Origin: Micromonospora sp. FIMYZ51
GTDB lineage: Bacteria; Actinomycetota; Actinomycetes; Mycobacteriales; Micromonosporaceae
Reading direction: 5' to 3'
DNA length: 64,000 nucleotides
Assembly: GCF_038246755.1 (NCBI RefSeq)
Contig: NZ_CP134706.1
Coordinates: 4,898,001 to 4,962,000 of the forward strand
Positions 1 to 7,500 of the stretch are shown here, in pieces. The notes beneath the pieces are model-generated. The model searched no databases and was not told the DNA's origin. It saw only the letters and a list, made by a program, of their open reading frames with translations. The position numbers were made by a program, and so were the translations under genes. Each line of letters opens with the position of its first letter. Within the stretch, counting starts at the first letter, position 1.

Positions 1-406
1 GCGACAGCAGGGTGGCCTCCTGCCCGCCGTGCTCGGTCGCCGTGGAGGTGAAGCCCGAGTACACCTTGTCGGCAAGCATTCCCTGCGCCCAGAGGGGGCC
101 GGTGGTGTCGATGAACTGCTTGAGCTGGGCGGCGACCATTCCGTACCGGGTCGGCGAACCGAAGATCACCACGTCGGCCCAGCTGAGATCGTCCGGCTCG
201 GCCTCCTCGACGTCCTGCGTTTCCAGCCGGTGCGCCTCCCACCCGGAGTTGGCGCGGATCGCCTCGTCCGGCGCCAACTCCCGCACCTTGCGCAGCCGCA
301 CCTCCGCGCCTGCCTCACCGGCGGCCTCGCAGGCTGCCTGCGCCATCTGGTAGGTGATGCCGGTCGCGCTGTAGTAGATCACCGCTACCTTGACCTGTGC
401 CGCCAT
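1..406 (-). CDS. wrbA: NAD(P)H:quinone oxidoreductase, flavodoxin-like WrbA type (3' end outside window)
   Basis: An FMN-dependent NAD(P)H:quinone oxidoreductase of the flavodoxin fold, expected to reduce quinones by two electrons in the cytoplasm. The first 135 residues are visible. The protein opens with a beta strand and the phosphate-binding loop YYSATGITY (about residues 11-19), and a later loop reads FGSPTRYG, both typical of WrbA, followed by TGPLWAQG and FTSTATEHGGQE. The start is the ATG at 406-404. The C-terminal third lies beyond base 1. It is divergent from the HAD gene at 634. The family is clear; the physiological quinone cannot be read from the sequence. Confidence 0.85.
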   Translation of the reverse strand, partial: MAAQVKVAVIYYSATGITYQMAQAACEAAGEAGAEVRLRKVRELAPDEAIRANSGWEAHRLETQDVEEAEPDDLSWADVVIFGSPTRYGMVAAQLKQFIDTTGPLWAQGMLADKVYSGFTSTATEHGGQEATLLS

Positions 407-633
407 CGCACGTCCTTTCTGATTTGGGTCAGCTTCGGCGACTACCCGGTGTTTGCGACGGCAAACATCGACAATTCCCCCCTTTGCTGCCATCTGCCCT
501 GCTCACCGGCCAGATCAGCGTGCTGTCTGTCCACCGGTCGACGGACAGCGGCGTTCCGTCCACCGGTCCCCGGCGCCCTCTGAAGCGGGCGGCGGATCAT
601 CGCTGATCGGCGCCGGCCGATAGCCTGGGCGGC

Positions 634-1224
634 GTGATGCTGCCCCTGCCCACCGGCGAGTTCCAGGCGTACCTGTTCGACTGTGACGGCACCATCGTCG
701 ACTCGATGCCGCTGCACTACACGGCCTGGCGGCAGACCCTCGACGAGTGGGACTGCCCCTTCCCCGAGCACCTCTTCTACGCCTGGGCCGGGCGGCCGAC
801 CGCCGACATCGTGGCCGACCTCAACGATCGGCACGGGCTGGACATGCCGCTGGCGGCGGTCGTCGCCCGCCGGGAGGCCCGCTACGAGCAGCTGCTGCCC
901 ACCGCGACCGGCATCCCCGGGGTGCTGCACCACATCGACGACGCGCACGGACGCATCCCGTTCGCCGTGGTCTCCGGCAGTACCCGGGCGGCGGTCACCG
1001 CCTCACTCGACGCGCTGGGCATCCTGGACCGCTTCGACGTGCTGGTCTGCGCCGAGGACTACACTCGGCCCAAGCCCGACCCGGAACCGTTCCTGCGCGC
1101 CGCCGAACTGCTCGGCGTACCGCCGCGCTCCTGCCTGGTCTTCGAGGACGCCGACCTGGGCATCGCCGCCGCCGCCGCAGCCGGCATGGCCGCGGTACGG
1201 GTGCCGCAGCCCCGCCAGGGCTGA
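634..1224 (+). CDS. HAD-superfamily hydrolase, beta-phosphoglucomutase-like
   Basis: A 196-residue haloacid-dehalogenase hydrolase that most likely removes phosphate from a small sugar phosphate. Motif I is LFDCDGTIVDS near the N-terminus (DxD type), motif II is VVSGST, the Lys motif III is RPKPDP and motif IV is VFEDADLGIAAA, in the usual order. A helical cap insert follows motif I, as in the beta-phosphoglucomutase/YqaB subgroup. Start is GTG 634 or the adjacent ATG 637; the two cannot be separated. It is a single gene downstream of the divergent wrbA promoter region (407-633). Substrate is unknown. Confidence 0.85.
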   Translation: MMLPLPTGEFQAYLFDCDGTIVDSMPLHYTAWRQTLDEWDCPFPEHLFYAWAGRPTADIVADLNDRHGLDMPLAAVVARREARYEQLLPTATGIPGVLHHIDDAHGRIPFAVVSGSTRAAVTASLDALGILDRFDVLVCAEDYTRPKPDPEPFLRAAELLGVPPRSCLVFEDADLGIAAAAAAGMAAVRVPQPRQG

Positions 1225-1501
1225 CCCGGCCAGCTGCCCGTCACTGCGTACTTGCTCAAGTTATCCGCAAGTTGCCCCGAGCACAGTTCTCGGCCGGGCT
1301 GGAAAGCGCCATCCTGGTGACACCGGTGCCGGCGACCCGATCGCCGCCGGCGCACCGGCGAACCTGAACGGGGGATCGCGCTCCGCCACCAACGGCGTTG
1401 GCGTAGCGCGATCAGGGGCGGAGTCGGGCGCGGTCGGCGTACCGATGTCGGTGCCCACGCTTATGCTGCCGTCGACCTGTTGCAGGAAGGCGGCCGATCT
1501 C

Positions 1502-2644
1502 GTGACACTCACCGGTTCGACGGCACCCACCGGTTCGACGGCGCTCACCGGCGCCGAGGCGCTCGCACTGCGGATGTGCAGCCTCCGGCTGCGTCCACAC
1601 CCCGCCGCCGCACCGCTGAGCACCGTGGCCGAGGTGGTGGAGTGGTTCGGCGCCATGCAGGCGCAGGACCTGGCCAGCGGCATGTGGTCGCTTGGCGTAC
1701 GGCTGCCCGGGTCCACTCACGCGGACGTGCACGCCGCGCTTGAGCGCCGGGAGGCCCTGCGGACCTGGCCGATGCGCGGCACCATCCACCTCGTACCGGC
1801 CCGCGAGGCCCGCTGGATGCTGGAGCTGACCGGCGTACGCGCCCTGGCCGGCGCGGCGCGACGGCGCGAGTTCCTCGGCCTGTCCGAGGCCGACGCGGAT
1901 CGCGCGGTCGACGTGCTTGGTCAGGCGCTGGCCGGTGGCGGCCGGCTGACCCGCACCGAGTGCGTGGCCGCATTGACCTCGGCCGGCATCGACGGCGCCG
2001 GCCAACGCGGCTACCACCTGCTCTGGTACGCCAGCCAGCGCGGCGTCACCTGCATCGCCCCCAACGTCGGCACCGAGCAGACCTTCGCGCTGCTCGACGA
2101 GTGGGCACCCGGCCAGCGCCAGCTCGACCGGGACGAGGCGCTGGCCACCCTGGCGCTGCGCTACTTCCGCAGCCACGGCCCCACCAGCCGGCAGGACTTC
2201 GCCGGTTGGACCGGCCTGACCGCGACCGACGCGAAGCGCGCCATCGCCGCCGCCGGGGACGAGCTGGCCACGGTACGCCTCGACGGGGTCGAGGCGGTGC
2301 TGCCCGCGCCGCTGCTCGACGCGCCCCGCGCAACCGTCGACGACGTGCTGACCCTGCCCGGCTTCGACGAGTACCTGCTCGGCTACAAGGACCGCGCGCT
2401 GATGGTCGACCCGGCACACAAGCAGGCGATCATTCCTGGCGGCAACGGCGTCTTCCAGGCCACCGTCGTGCTCGGCGGCCGGGTGGTCGGCACCTGGAAA
2501 CGCAGCCTCGCCAAGACCCGGGTCACCCTTGCCGTTGCGCCCCTGGTCGACCTCGACGCCGTACGCCGCAAGCAGGTCGAGCAGGCCCTCGGCCGGTACG
2601 CCGACTTCCTCGCCCTGCCACCCCGGGTCACCTGGAGCAGGTGA
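1502..2644 (+). CDS. winged-helix DNA-binding domain protein (HTH_42/DUF1006 type)
   Basis: A 380-residue member of the actinobacterial winged-helix family related to AlkX/YcaQ-type proteins. Visible signatures are [17 protein letters not shown] near the N-terminus, [12 protein letters not shown], a central helical block and the conserved C-terminal [14 protein letters not shown] and [13 protein letters not shown] chose GTG 1502 because AGGAAGG lies at 1484-1490, 11 nt upstream, and because the family signature starts soon after; the frame stays open far upstream but that stretch looks non-coding. Some relatives act in DNA interstrand-crosslink repair and most are uncharacterised, so no specific role is assigned. 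Confidence 0.82.
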   Translation: MTLTGSTAPTGSTALTGAEALALRMCSLRLRPHPAAAPLSTVAEVVEWFGAMQAQDLASGMWSLGVRLPGSTHADVHAALERREALRTWPMRGTIHLVPAREARWMLELTGVRALAGAARRREFLGLSEADADRAVDVLGQALAGGGRLTRTECVAALTSAGIDGAGQRGYHLLWYASQRGVTCIAPNVGTEQTFALLDEWAPGQRQLDRDEALATLALRYFRSHGPTSRQDFAGWTGLTATDAKRAIAAAGDELATVRLDGVEAVLPAPLLDAPRATVDDVLTLPGFDEYLLGYKDRALMVDPAHKQAIIPGGNGVFQATVVLGGRVVGTWKRSLAKTRVTLAVAPLVDLDAVRRKQVEQALGRYADFLALPPRVTWSR

Positions 2645-2714
2645 GCCCGGTCGTGGTTCTGCCCACGGCGAAGATCCTTGGTGGTGTCGGGTCACCGCTG
2701 CTTGGCTGGTGGGC

Positions 2715-3719
2715 ATGGAAATGCTGGTGCTGGGTGGGACCGCGTGGTTGGGTCGGGAGGTTTCCCGGCAGGCAGTCGATCGGGGGCACGCGGTCACCTG
2801 CCTGGCCCGGGGCGAGAGCGGCGAGGTGCCGCCCGGCGCGGTCCTCGTCGCCGCCGACCGGACCGAGCCCACCGCGTACGACGCGCTGCGCGGCCGGGAC
2901 TGGGACGCCGTCATCGAGGTGTCATGGCAGCCGGGCTTCGTCCGGGACGCCCTGCGGGTGCTTGGCGACCGGGCCCGGCACTGGAGCTACGTCTCCTCGG
3001 CCAGCGCCTACGCCAAACACGACACGCCCGGCGCCGACGAGTCCGCCGCCACCCTGCCGGCGACGACCCGGGAGGTGGTCGGCCGCGAGGCGTACGGCGA
3101 GGCCAAGGTCGCCTGCGAACAGCTCTGCGCGGCCGAGGTGGGTGACCGGTTGCTGGTGGCCCGCGCCGGGCTGATCGGCGGTCCCGGTGACCACACCGGT
3201 CGTTCCGGCTACTGGGTGGCCCGCGCCGCCCGCGACCCCGACGCACCGATGCTGGTCCCGCGCACTCCCGACCTGCCGACCCAGGTCATCGACGTACGCG
3301 ACCTGGCGGCCTGGCTGCTCGACAGCGCCCAGGCCGGCACGGTCGGCACGTTCAACGCGGTCGGCCCGGTGGTGCCGTTCGGCGAGTGGATCGCCCGGTG
3401 CCGTGCCGTCGGTGGGCACACCGGCCCGGTGGTGGATGCCGATCCGGACTGGCTGCTGGCTCAGGGGGTGGCGCAGTACATGGGCCCGGGGTCGCTGCCG
3501 ATGTGGCTTGTCGAGCCCGACTGGCGGGGCTTCTCGGCGCGCAGCGGCGCGGCGGCCAGCGCCGCCGGGCTGCGGCACCGACCGCGCGCCGACCTGCTGG
3601 CGGAGACCCTGGCCTGGGAACGTGCGGCCGGGCTGCACCGCCCACGGCCCGCCGGGCTGAGCGCCGCCCGCGAGGCGGAGTTGCTCGCCACCATGCCCCG
3701 GTCAGCCGGTACGGCCTGA
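2715..3719 (+). CDS. NAD-dependent epimerase/dehydratase family protein
   Basis: A 334-residue extended short-chain dehydrogenase/reductase. The N-terminus [15 protein letters not shown] holds the Rossmann GGxxxxG cofactor loop; [12 protein letters not shown] is the strand before the active site, and the YGEAKVACE segment fits the YxxxK catalytic pair. A late domain ([23 protein letters not shown]) matches reductases that act on sugar-nucleotide-like or isoflavone-like substrates. ATG 2715 is the first start that keeps the Rossmann strand at the terminus. It follows the winged-helix gene by 70 bp and may share its transcript. Substrate is not predictable. Confidence 0.82.
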   Translation: MEMLVLGGTAWLGREVSRQAVDRGHAVTCLARGESGEVPPGAVLVAADRTEPTAYDALRGRDWDAVIEVSWQPGFVRDALRVLGDRARHWSYVSSASAYAKHDTPGADESAATLPATTREVVGREAYGEAKVACEQLCAAEVGDRLLVARAGLIGGPGDHTGRSGYWVARAARDPDAPMLVPRTPDLPTQVIDVRDLAAWLLDSAQAGTVGTFNAVGPVVPFGEWIARCRAVGGHTGPVVDADPDWLLAQGVAQYMGPGSLPMWLVEPDWRGFSARSGAAASAAGLRHRPRADLLAETLAWERAAGLHRPRPAGLSAAREAELLATMPRSAGTA

Positions 3720-3764
3720 GGCACCGGGCACGGCACGCTCCCGCGCCTACCGGGCCTCGCCCGC

Positions 3765-4145
3765 TCAGGAGCCGAAGCTGTGGCGTGCGCTCTCGATGTG
3801 CCCGATGTTGCGACGGGTCCACTCGCACATCAGATCGACAGTGGCGCGCAGTTCGCGGCCGGGGTTGGTGAGCGTGTACTCGACCCGTGGCGGGACCGTC
3901 GGATGCACGGTGCGCTCGACCAGGCCGTTGCGTTCCATCATGCGCAGGTTCTGGGTCAGCATCTTGTGGCTGATGCCTTCGAGCGCGTCGCGCAGTTCGC
4001 TGAAGCGCAGCGTGCCGTCACCCAGGGTCTCGATGATCAGCAGGGCCCACTTGTTGGCGACGTCCGAGAAGATCTCCCGCGCCAGGGTGCCGGCCCGCAT
4101 GATGTCGTCCTGGGCGGGATCGCCGGACCGGGTGGTGGTCACCAT
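3765..4145 (-). CDS. HxlR-family transcriptional regulator
   Basis: A 126-residue HxlR winged-helix regulator. The core reads VANKWALLIIETLGDG, then RFSELRDALEGISHKML (recognition region), ending in the wing ERTVHPTVPPRVEYTLT, which is the characteristic HxlR signature. Such proteins act as dimers and often sense redox or reactive carbonyl stress, controlling a divergent neighbour. Here the neighbour is the RidA-like gene at 4275, and the 129-bp gap between the starts carries the inverted repeat at 4201-4217. Confidence 0.93.
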   Translation of the reverse strand: MVTTTRSGDPAQDDIMRAGTLAREIFSDVANKWALLIIETLGDGTLRFSELRDALEGISHKMLTQNLRMMERNGLVERTVHPTVPPRVEYTLTNPGRELRATVDLMCEWTRRNIGHIESARHSFGS

Positions 4146-4200
4146 CAGGTTCCTCCGTCACCGAAAAGTGCCTTCTTCCATGTTCGCTCGCACTCTCCTA

Positions 4201-4217
4201 CGGTTTCTAAGTAACCG
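4201..4217. promoter_or_regulatory. candidate HxlR operator
   Basis: The 17-bp sequence CGGTTTCTAAGTAACCG has perfect 5-bp inverted arms (CGGTT/AACCG) around an AT-rich centre. It lies between the divergent HxlR and RidA-like genes, 56 bp from the HxlR start and 58 bp from the RidA-like start, so one dimer could control both. The site is seen in the sequence; its use as an HxlR operator is inference. Confidence 0.45.
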
Positions 4218-4274
4218 CAAGTGACCACGGGGTCGGCACCGACGATCACGTGGCGAAAGAGGGAGCGACACATC

Positions 4275-4694
4275 ATGGCCGTCACACTCACCAATCCCCA
4301 GGGACTCCCCACGAGCCCCGTGTACCACCATGTCGCGGTCGCCACCGGTGGCCGGCAGATCTTCGTCGCCGGTCAGGTCGCCTGGGACGCCGACGGCGTC
4401 ACGGTCGGCGTCGGCGATCTCGCGGCCCAGGTCGAGCAGAGCTACGCAAACGTCGCCACCGCCCTGGCCGGGGTCGGTGCCGGGATCGACGATGTCGTGC
4501 GACTGACCGTCTACGTGGTGGACTGGACGCCGGACAAGATGCCTGCCTTCCTGGACGGCGTGGCCCGCGCCGCAGCCCGGCTCGGCAGCACTCCGACGGC
4601 ACCGGCGACGTTGATCGGCGTCGCCGCCCTGCACACCCCGGAACATCTGGTCGAGGTCGAAGCGACCGCAGTCGCAAGTGCACCGGCAAGCTGA
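4275..4694 (+). CDS. RidA/YjgF-family protein lacking the usual catalytic arginine
   Basis: A 139-residue protein of the chorismate-mutase-like RidA fold. The stretches IFVAGQVAWDADG, VRLTVYVVDW and the closing LVEVEATAVA follow the family pattern. In canonical RidA an arginine in a P-A-R-(S/T) motif binds the substrate carboxylate and supports enamine/imine deamination. The matching place here reads APAT, with alanine where arginine is expected, so it probably belongs to a divergent RidA subgroup with another activity. ATG 4275 follows AGAGGGA with a normal spacing. It is divergent from, and probably controlled by, the HxlR regulator. Confidence 0.88.
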   Translation: MAVTLTNPQGLPTSPVYHHVAVATGGRQIFVAGQVAWDADGVTVGVGDLAAQVEQSYANVATALAGVGAGIDDVVRLTVYVVDWTPDKMPAFLDGVARAAARLGSTPTAPATLIGVAALHTPEHLVEVEATAVASAPAS

Positions 4695-4719
4695 TCCGGG
4701 ATGTCGCGTTGCAGGTCGG

Positions 4720-5592
4720 TCAGGAGGCCGGGTCGGTGGCCAGAAAGGCGCGGATGGCTTCGGTGATGGCGGGCCAGTCGGCGGCGAACTCGTAGAAATG
4801 GTGGTTCGCCTGGCTCTCGACCAGCTGCACTCGGGAGATCCCGGCGACCAGGGCCTCGGCGTGCGCGAACGGCACGGCACCATCGCGGCGGCTGGCGATC
4901 ACCAGGGTCGGCTGGCTGACCTGACTGGTGAGATCCTCGCTCGGCCGCATGTCGTTACGGAATCCTGAGCCGGAGCGCATCCGGGAGAAGAGCCAGACCA
5001 GTTGCGTACGCTGCTGCGGGCTCAGTTCCGCAAGCGCCCGATCCGGCGGCAGGGCGGAGAGGCCGGCGAGCAACTGCCGCAGGCCCCGCTCCGGCGAGCG
5101 GCGCAGCAGCGCCCGCATCCCGCCCCAGGTCACTCCCTCCGTCCACGGCGAGAACATCAGGCCCGCCAGGAGGCGGGTGCGGGGGTCCGGGTAGGGCAGC
5201 GGCCCCACCGCAGCCTGTGTGATCAGCCGCTCGACCAGAGCCGGATGACGGGCGGCCAGGGCCACCGCCGTCGGCCCACCGGCCGAGATGCCGACCGACG
5301 CCGCGACCCGCTCGATGCCCAGGTGCCGGCAGAGTTCGGCGATCACGTCGGCGAAACCGGACACGCTCGTCCCGGTGCTGAGCGGGGTGCGACCGTACCC
5401 GGGACGTGAGGGTGCCAGCACGCTGACGTCCGCTTCGGCGTACACCCGCTCGTCCAACGTCAGGCCGGCCCGCATGTGCCCGCCGTGCAACATCACCACG
5501 ACGGGGCCGCCCCGACGCTCCAGCCGATATTCCACCTGGCCTGCGGATAGCTCCACAATGGTCGTCGGACGCTCCGTCATCGGGATCACCAT
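4720..5592 (-). CDS. alpha/beta-hydrolase
   Basis: A 290-residue alpha/beta-hydrolase-fold enzyme. The oxyanion segment is VVMLHGGHMRAG near residue 35, the nucleophile elbow is SVGISAGGPTAVA (GxSxG) near residue 105, an acidic loop RRDGAVPFAH follows, and the catalytic histidine is probably in QANHHFYEF near the C-terminus. Substrates may be esters or lactones and cannot be told. Two starts are possible: 5592 and the second Met at 5580, which gives the more usual short N-terminus. It is convergent with the RidA-like gene, 25 bp apart. Confidence 0.85.
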   Translation of the reverse strand: MVIPMTERPTTIVELSAGQVEYRLERRGGPVVVMLHGGHMRAGLTLDERVYAEADVSVLAPSRPGYGRTPLSTGTSVSGFADVIAELCRHLGIERVAASVGISAGGPTAVALAARHPALVERLITQAAVGPLPYPDPRTRLLAGLMFSPWTEGVTWGGMRALLRRSPERGLRQLLAGLSALPPDRALAELSPQQRTQLVWLFSRMRSGSGFRNDMRPSEDLTSQVSQPTLVIASRRDGAVPFAHAEALVAGISRVQLVESQANHHFYEFAADWPAITEAIRAFLATDPAS

Positions 5593-5758
5593 ACGAAGCG
5601 TAGGGCACCACGCCGCAGAGCGATGTCCGGCTCAGCCCGAGGCACGGCTGCTCGGGTGCCTGACTCTCGCCCCACAACAGCGAGAAGCCCTCGGCCAGGT
5701 TGCCGAGAGCTTCTGCGGACGGACGTTCGGTCAAGTGATCGCGCGGACGAGCGTTCGG

Positions 5759-5959
5759 TCAGGTGGTCGCGCCGCCGGCCTTGGTCAGCTCGACGAAGCT
5801 ACGCCACGCCGCCGGAGCGAAGGCAAGGGTCCCACCATCGCGGTCCTTCGTGTCCCGAACCAGGACAACACCCGAAAGATTGTCGGCGACCTCGACGCAG
5901 GCACCGCCGTTGTTGCCGCTCTTACTGCTCTTGCGCCACTGCGCGCCGGTCATGTCCAT
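5759..5959 (-). CDS. DUF397 domain protein
   Basis: A 66-residue DUF397 protein. The hallmarks are WRKSSKSG near the start, a central CVEVADN, VLVRDTKD and the tail FAPAAWRSFVE. These proteins are encoded next to helix-turn-helix/DUF5753 regulators in actinomycetes and are thought to act with them as small partner or antitoxin-like proteins. It is translationally coupled to the regulator upstream: an alternative ATG at 5953 forms an ATGA overlap with the regulator's stop codon, so 5953 may be the true start. Confidence 0.9.
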   Translation of the reverse strand: MDMTGAQWRKSSKSGNNGGACVEVADNLSGVVLVRDTKDRDGGTLAFAPAAWRSFVELTKAGGATT

Positions 5960-6717
5960 GCTGCTGCCGCCTCTGTGAGGAGTGCCAGGGACTGGGCTCG
6001 CGGTAGGGCTTCCCCGGATATCCGCGCCCATCTGCGTTCCAGGGTAGCGAGTTCGGCGCGCTGCTCCACGATCTGCGCCTGCCCCTGACCGTCGATGTGC
6101 GCGATCCGGCTGCCGTCCGGCAGGCCCGCCAGAATGAACGCTCCGCCGTAGCCGGGATGCATGCCGGCACTGGCCGGCACGATGTGCAGTTGCACGGACG
6201 GCATCGCGGCGCAAGCCACCAGGTGCTCGCACTGTTCGCGCATCATCGCCCGGTCGCTCCCGGCCGTCCGGCGGAGCGCCAGCTCATCCACTATCGCGAC
6301 CAGCAGCGGTGGGCGGTCGCGGTGCAGAATGGCCTGTCGGGCAAGGCGACCGGCCACCAGGTCGTCGACCTCGCCCGGGGTGAGATCTTCACCGGCGAGG
6401 GTGGCCCGTGCGTAGGCCTCGGTCTGAAGTAGGCCCGGCACCCAGGCCAGCTCGAACCAGCGCAGCGAGACCGCCTCACGTTCATGGGCGGCCCAGGGCC
6501 GAAACCAGACCGGCTCACGTCGTTTCAGGACGTCCGGCCACAACTCGGTGATCTCGCGCCCGAGCAGTCGGGCGACCTGGGCACGGTGCCGCGTCTGGGG
6601 GATGCGTCCCGGGTTTGCCCAACGGGCGGCGGTCTTCGGATCGACGCCCGTTTCGGCGGCGAGCGCGTCGGCGGTCAAACCAGCCTCGGTCATGGCCTCG
6701 ATTACCAGGTGGTTCAT
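5950..6717 (-). CDS. helix-turn-helix regulator with DUF5753 domain (Scr1/WhiJ-like)
   Basis: A 255-residue regulator. Residues 1-60 form a helix-turn-helix domain (LTADALAAETGVDPKTAARW), and the rest is a DUF5753-type domain with FELAWVPGLLQTEAYA, ILHRDRPPLLVAIVDELAL and FILAGLPDG. In actinomycetes this family pairs with DUF397 proteins and affects development or antibiotic production; the ligand is unknown. I chose ATG 6717 because it places the helix-turn-helix at the N-terminus. It is the first gene of a two-gene operon with the DUF397 gene and is divergent from the small-peptide gene at 6929. Confidence 0.9.
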   Translation of the reverse strand: MNHLVIEAMTEAGLTADALAAETGVDPKTAARWANPGRIPQTRHRAQVARLLGREITELWPDVLKRREPVWFRPWAAHEREAVSLRWFELAWVPGLLQTEAYARATLAGEDLTPGEVDDLVAGRLARQAILHRDRPPLLVAIVDELALRRTAGSDRAMMREQCEHLVACAAMPSVQLHIVPASAGMHPGYGGAFILAGLPDGSRIAHIDGQGQAQIVEQRAELATLERRWARISGEALPRAQSLALLTEAAAAWT

Positions 6718-6853
6718 CCTCTGCCCCTTCAGGACGTCCCAGATACTCGCCACCCATCCTGTTACGGGGTGTGTTTGATTGGCAACCCTCGGCAAGGTAT
6801 TTGTCAGACGGCAGTGCCGGTGGAGGCAGCCGAGGCCCGCCGGTCCTGCTGTC

Positions 6854-6895
6854 GGGGGCCGCCCCAGAAAGGCGAGCACCTCCGGGGCGGCCCCC
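6854..6895 (+). promoter_or_regulatory. GC-rich leader hairpin upstream of a short peptide gene
   Basis: A perfect 12-bp inverted repeat (GGGGGCCGCCCC at 6854-6865 and its complement at 6884-6895) with an 18-nt loop. It lies 21 bp upstream of the strong ribosome binding site of the 25-codon gene at 6929 and in the gap between divergent genes. It could be an attenuator or the terminator of a short leader RNA. Only the structure is seen. Confidence 0.4.
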
Positions 6896-6928
6896 TCCCA
6901 CAGCCTGTGTCGACTCGAGGAGGCTCCG

Positions 6929-7006
6929 GTGCCCCGGCAAAAGCCCGCGAACGCCGCGCCACAGTCCCGCTGGTCCGGCCGGTTCAACCACAGCCATGTC
7001 CGGTGA
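6929..7006 (+). CDS. 25-residue basic peptide, coupled to the next gene
   Basis: A short open frame with an excellent ribosome binding site: GAGGAGG at 6917-6923 is followed after 5 nt by GTG 6929. The peptide starts VPRQKPANAA and ends RFNHSHVR, with about a quarter basic residues (Arg, Lys, His). Its stop (7004-7006) lies 11 nt inside the next open frame, whose ATG at 6996 has no ribosome binding site of its own, so reading through this peptide would deliver ribosomes to it. It may be a leader peptide or a small functional protein. I do not recognise a family. Confidence 0.45.
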   Translation: MPRQKPANAAPQSRWSGRFNHSHVR

Positions 7007-7391
7007 CCGCACGCCTGAGGGGCAGGGGCAGGAGGCGGCAGTTGTGCGTGATGCCGGAGGGTCTGCGCCCGGTGAACGTACCGCCGCTCCGGTACGCCGC
7101 ACGGCGCTCCCCGCGCCGCTCCGGCGGCGTACCCGTGGGCGGATGAGCCCTGGGCCGGACGGGCATGTGGCTTCCCGGCCCAGCTGGCGCTGCGCGGCGT
7201 GTGGGAGTGCCTGGCCGTGCTCGTCGGCGAAGCTGCGCCTGCTCGCGGAGTATCGGGGCAACAGGCCCGGCCTGCTGGTCTACCTCGCGGCGCTCTGGGA
7301 GGAGGCTGCCGCGCAGCTCGCCGATGTGCACGACGGCGAGCCGCCGACCGACCTGCACCGGCGCTTCATGGCCTGGGTCCCGGACCGGTAG
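6996..7391 (+). CDS. small Cys-containing actinobacterial protein of unknown function
   Basis: The 131-residue frame has a low-complexity basic N-terminal half and a well-formed C-terminal half: RPSWRCAACGSAWPC, then LRLLAEYRGNR, YLAALWEEAA and LHRRFMAWVPDR. The CxxC plus a third Cys suggests a small metal site. Similar short proteins are common in Micromonospora-like genomes and are sometimes labelled flavin reductase, without support from a flavin-binding motif here. Starts at 6996 (coupled to the peptide gene) and 7143 (nearer the conserved part, after GGGCGG) are both possible. A strong terminator hairpin follows the stop by 5 bp. Confidence 0.65.
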   Translation: MSGDRTPEGQGQEAAVVRDAGGSAPGERTAAPVRRTALPAPLRRRTRGRMSPGPDGHVASRPSWRCAACGSAWPCSSAKLRLLAEYRGNRPGLLVYLAALWEEAAAQLADVHDGEPPTDLHRRFMAWVPDR

Positions 7392-7396
7392 CCGAC

Positions 7397-7438
7397 CGTC
7401 TCGTGCCCGCGACGCTCCTGTGTCGCGGGCACGAGACG
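7397..7438 (+). terminator. strong terminator hairpin
   Basis: A perfect 17-bp stem (left arm CGTCTCGTGCCCGCGAC at 7397-7413, right arm 7422-7438) with an 8-nt loop, 5 bp after the stop of the small Cys protein and 58 bp beyond the stop of sugC on the other strand. The downstream flank ATTGAACTGTTAAAA is AT-rich on the + strand. It can serve both convergent transcripts. Confidence 0.75.
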
Positions 7439-7446
7439 ATTGAACT

Positions 7447-7500
7447 GTTAAAAGGGGGCCCTTCCTCTACACCAGGCGTTAATAAGGTGCCCTTCCTTAC
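7447..7500. repeat. pair of GC-rich direct repeats at a convergent junction
   Basis: Two related 23-24-bp units, GTTAAAAGGGGGCCCTTCCT (7447-) and GTTAATAAGGTGCCCTTCCT (7478-), each followed by a short tail ending TAC, repeat at a 31-bp pitch. Each contains a near-palindromic AAGGNGCCCTT core. The second copy overlaps the stop codon of sugC. The form resembles a short interspersed element that I believe recurs in Micromonospora-type genomes; only these copies are visible here. Confidence 0.5.

Noticed and set aside
1225..1501. Possible riboswitch or extra gene before the winged-helix gene
   Set aside because: GC-rich with only weak inverted repeats and no ribosome binding site except that of the gene itself.
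1412..2914. 500-codon - strand frame opposite the winged-helix gene
   Set aside because: Same antisense effect; the + strand protein matches a known family along its length.
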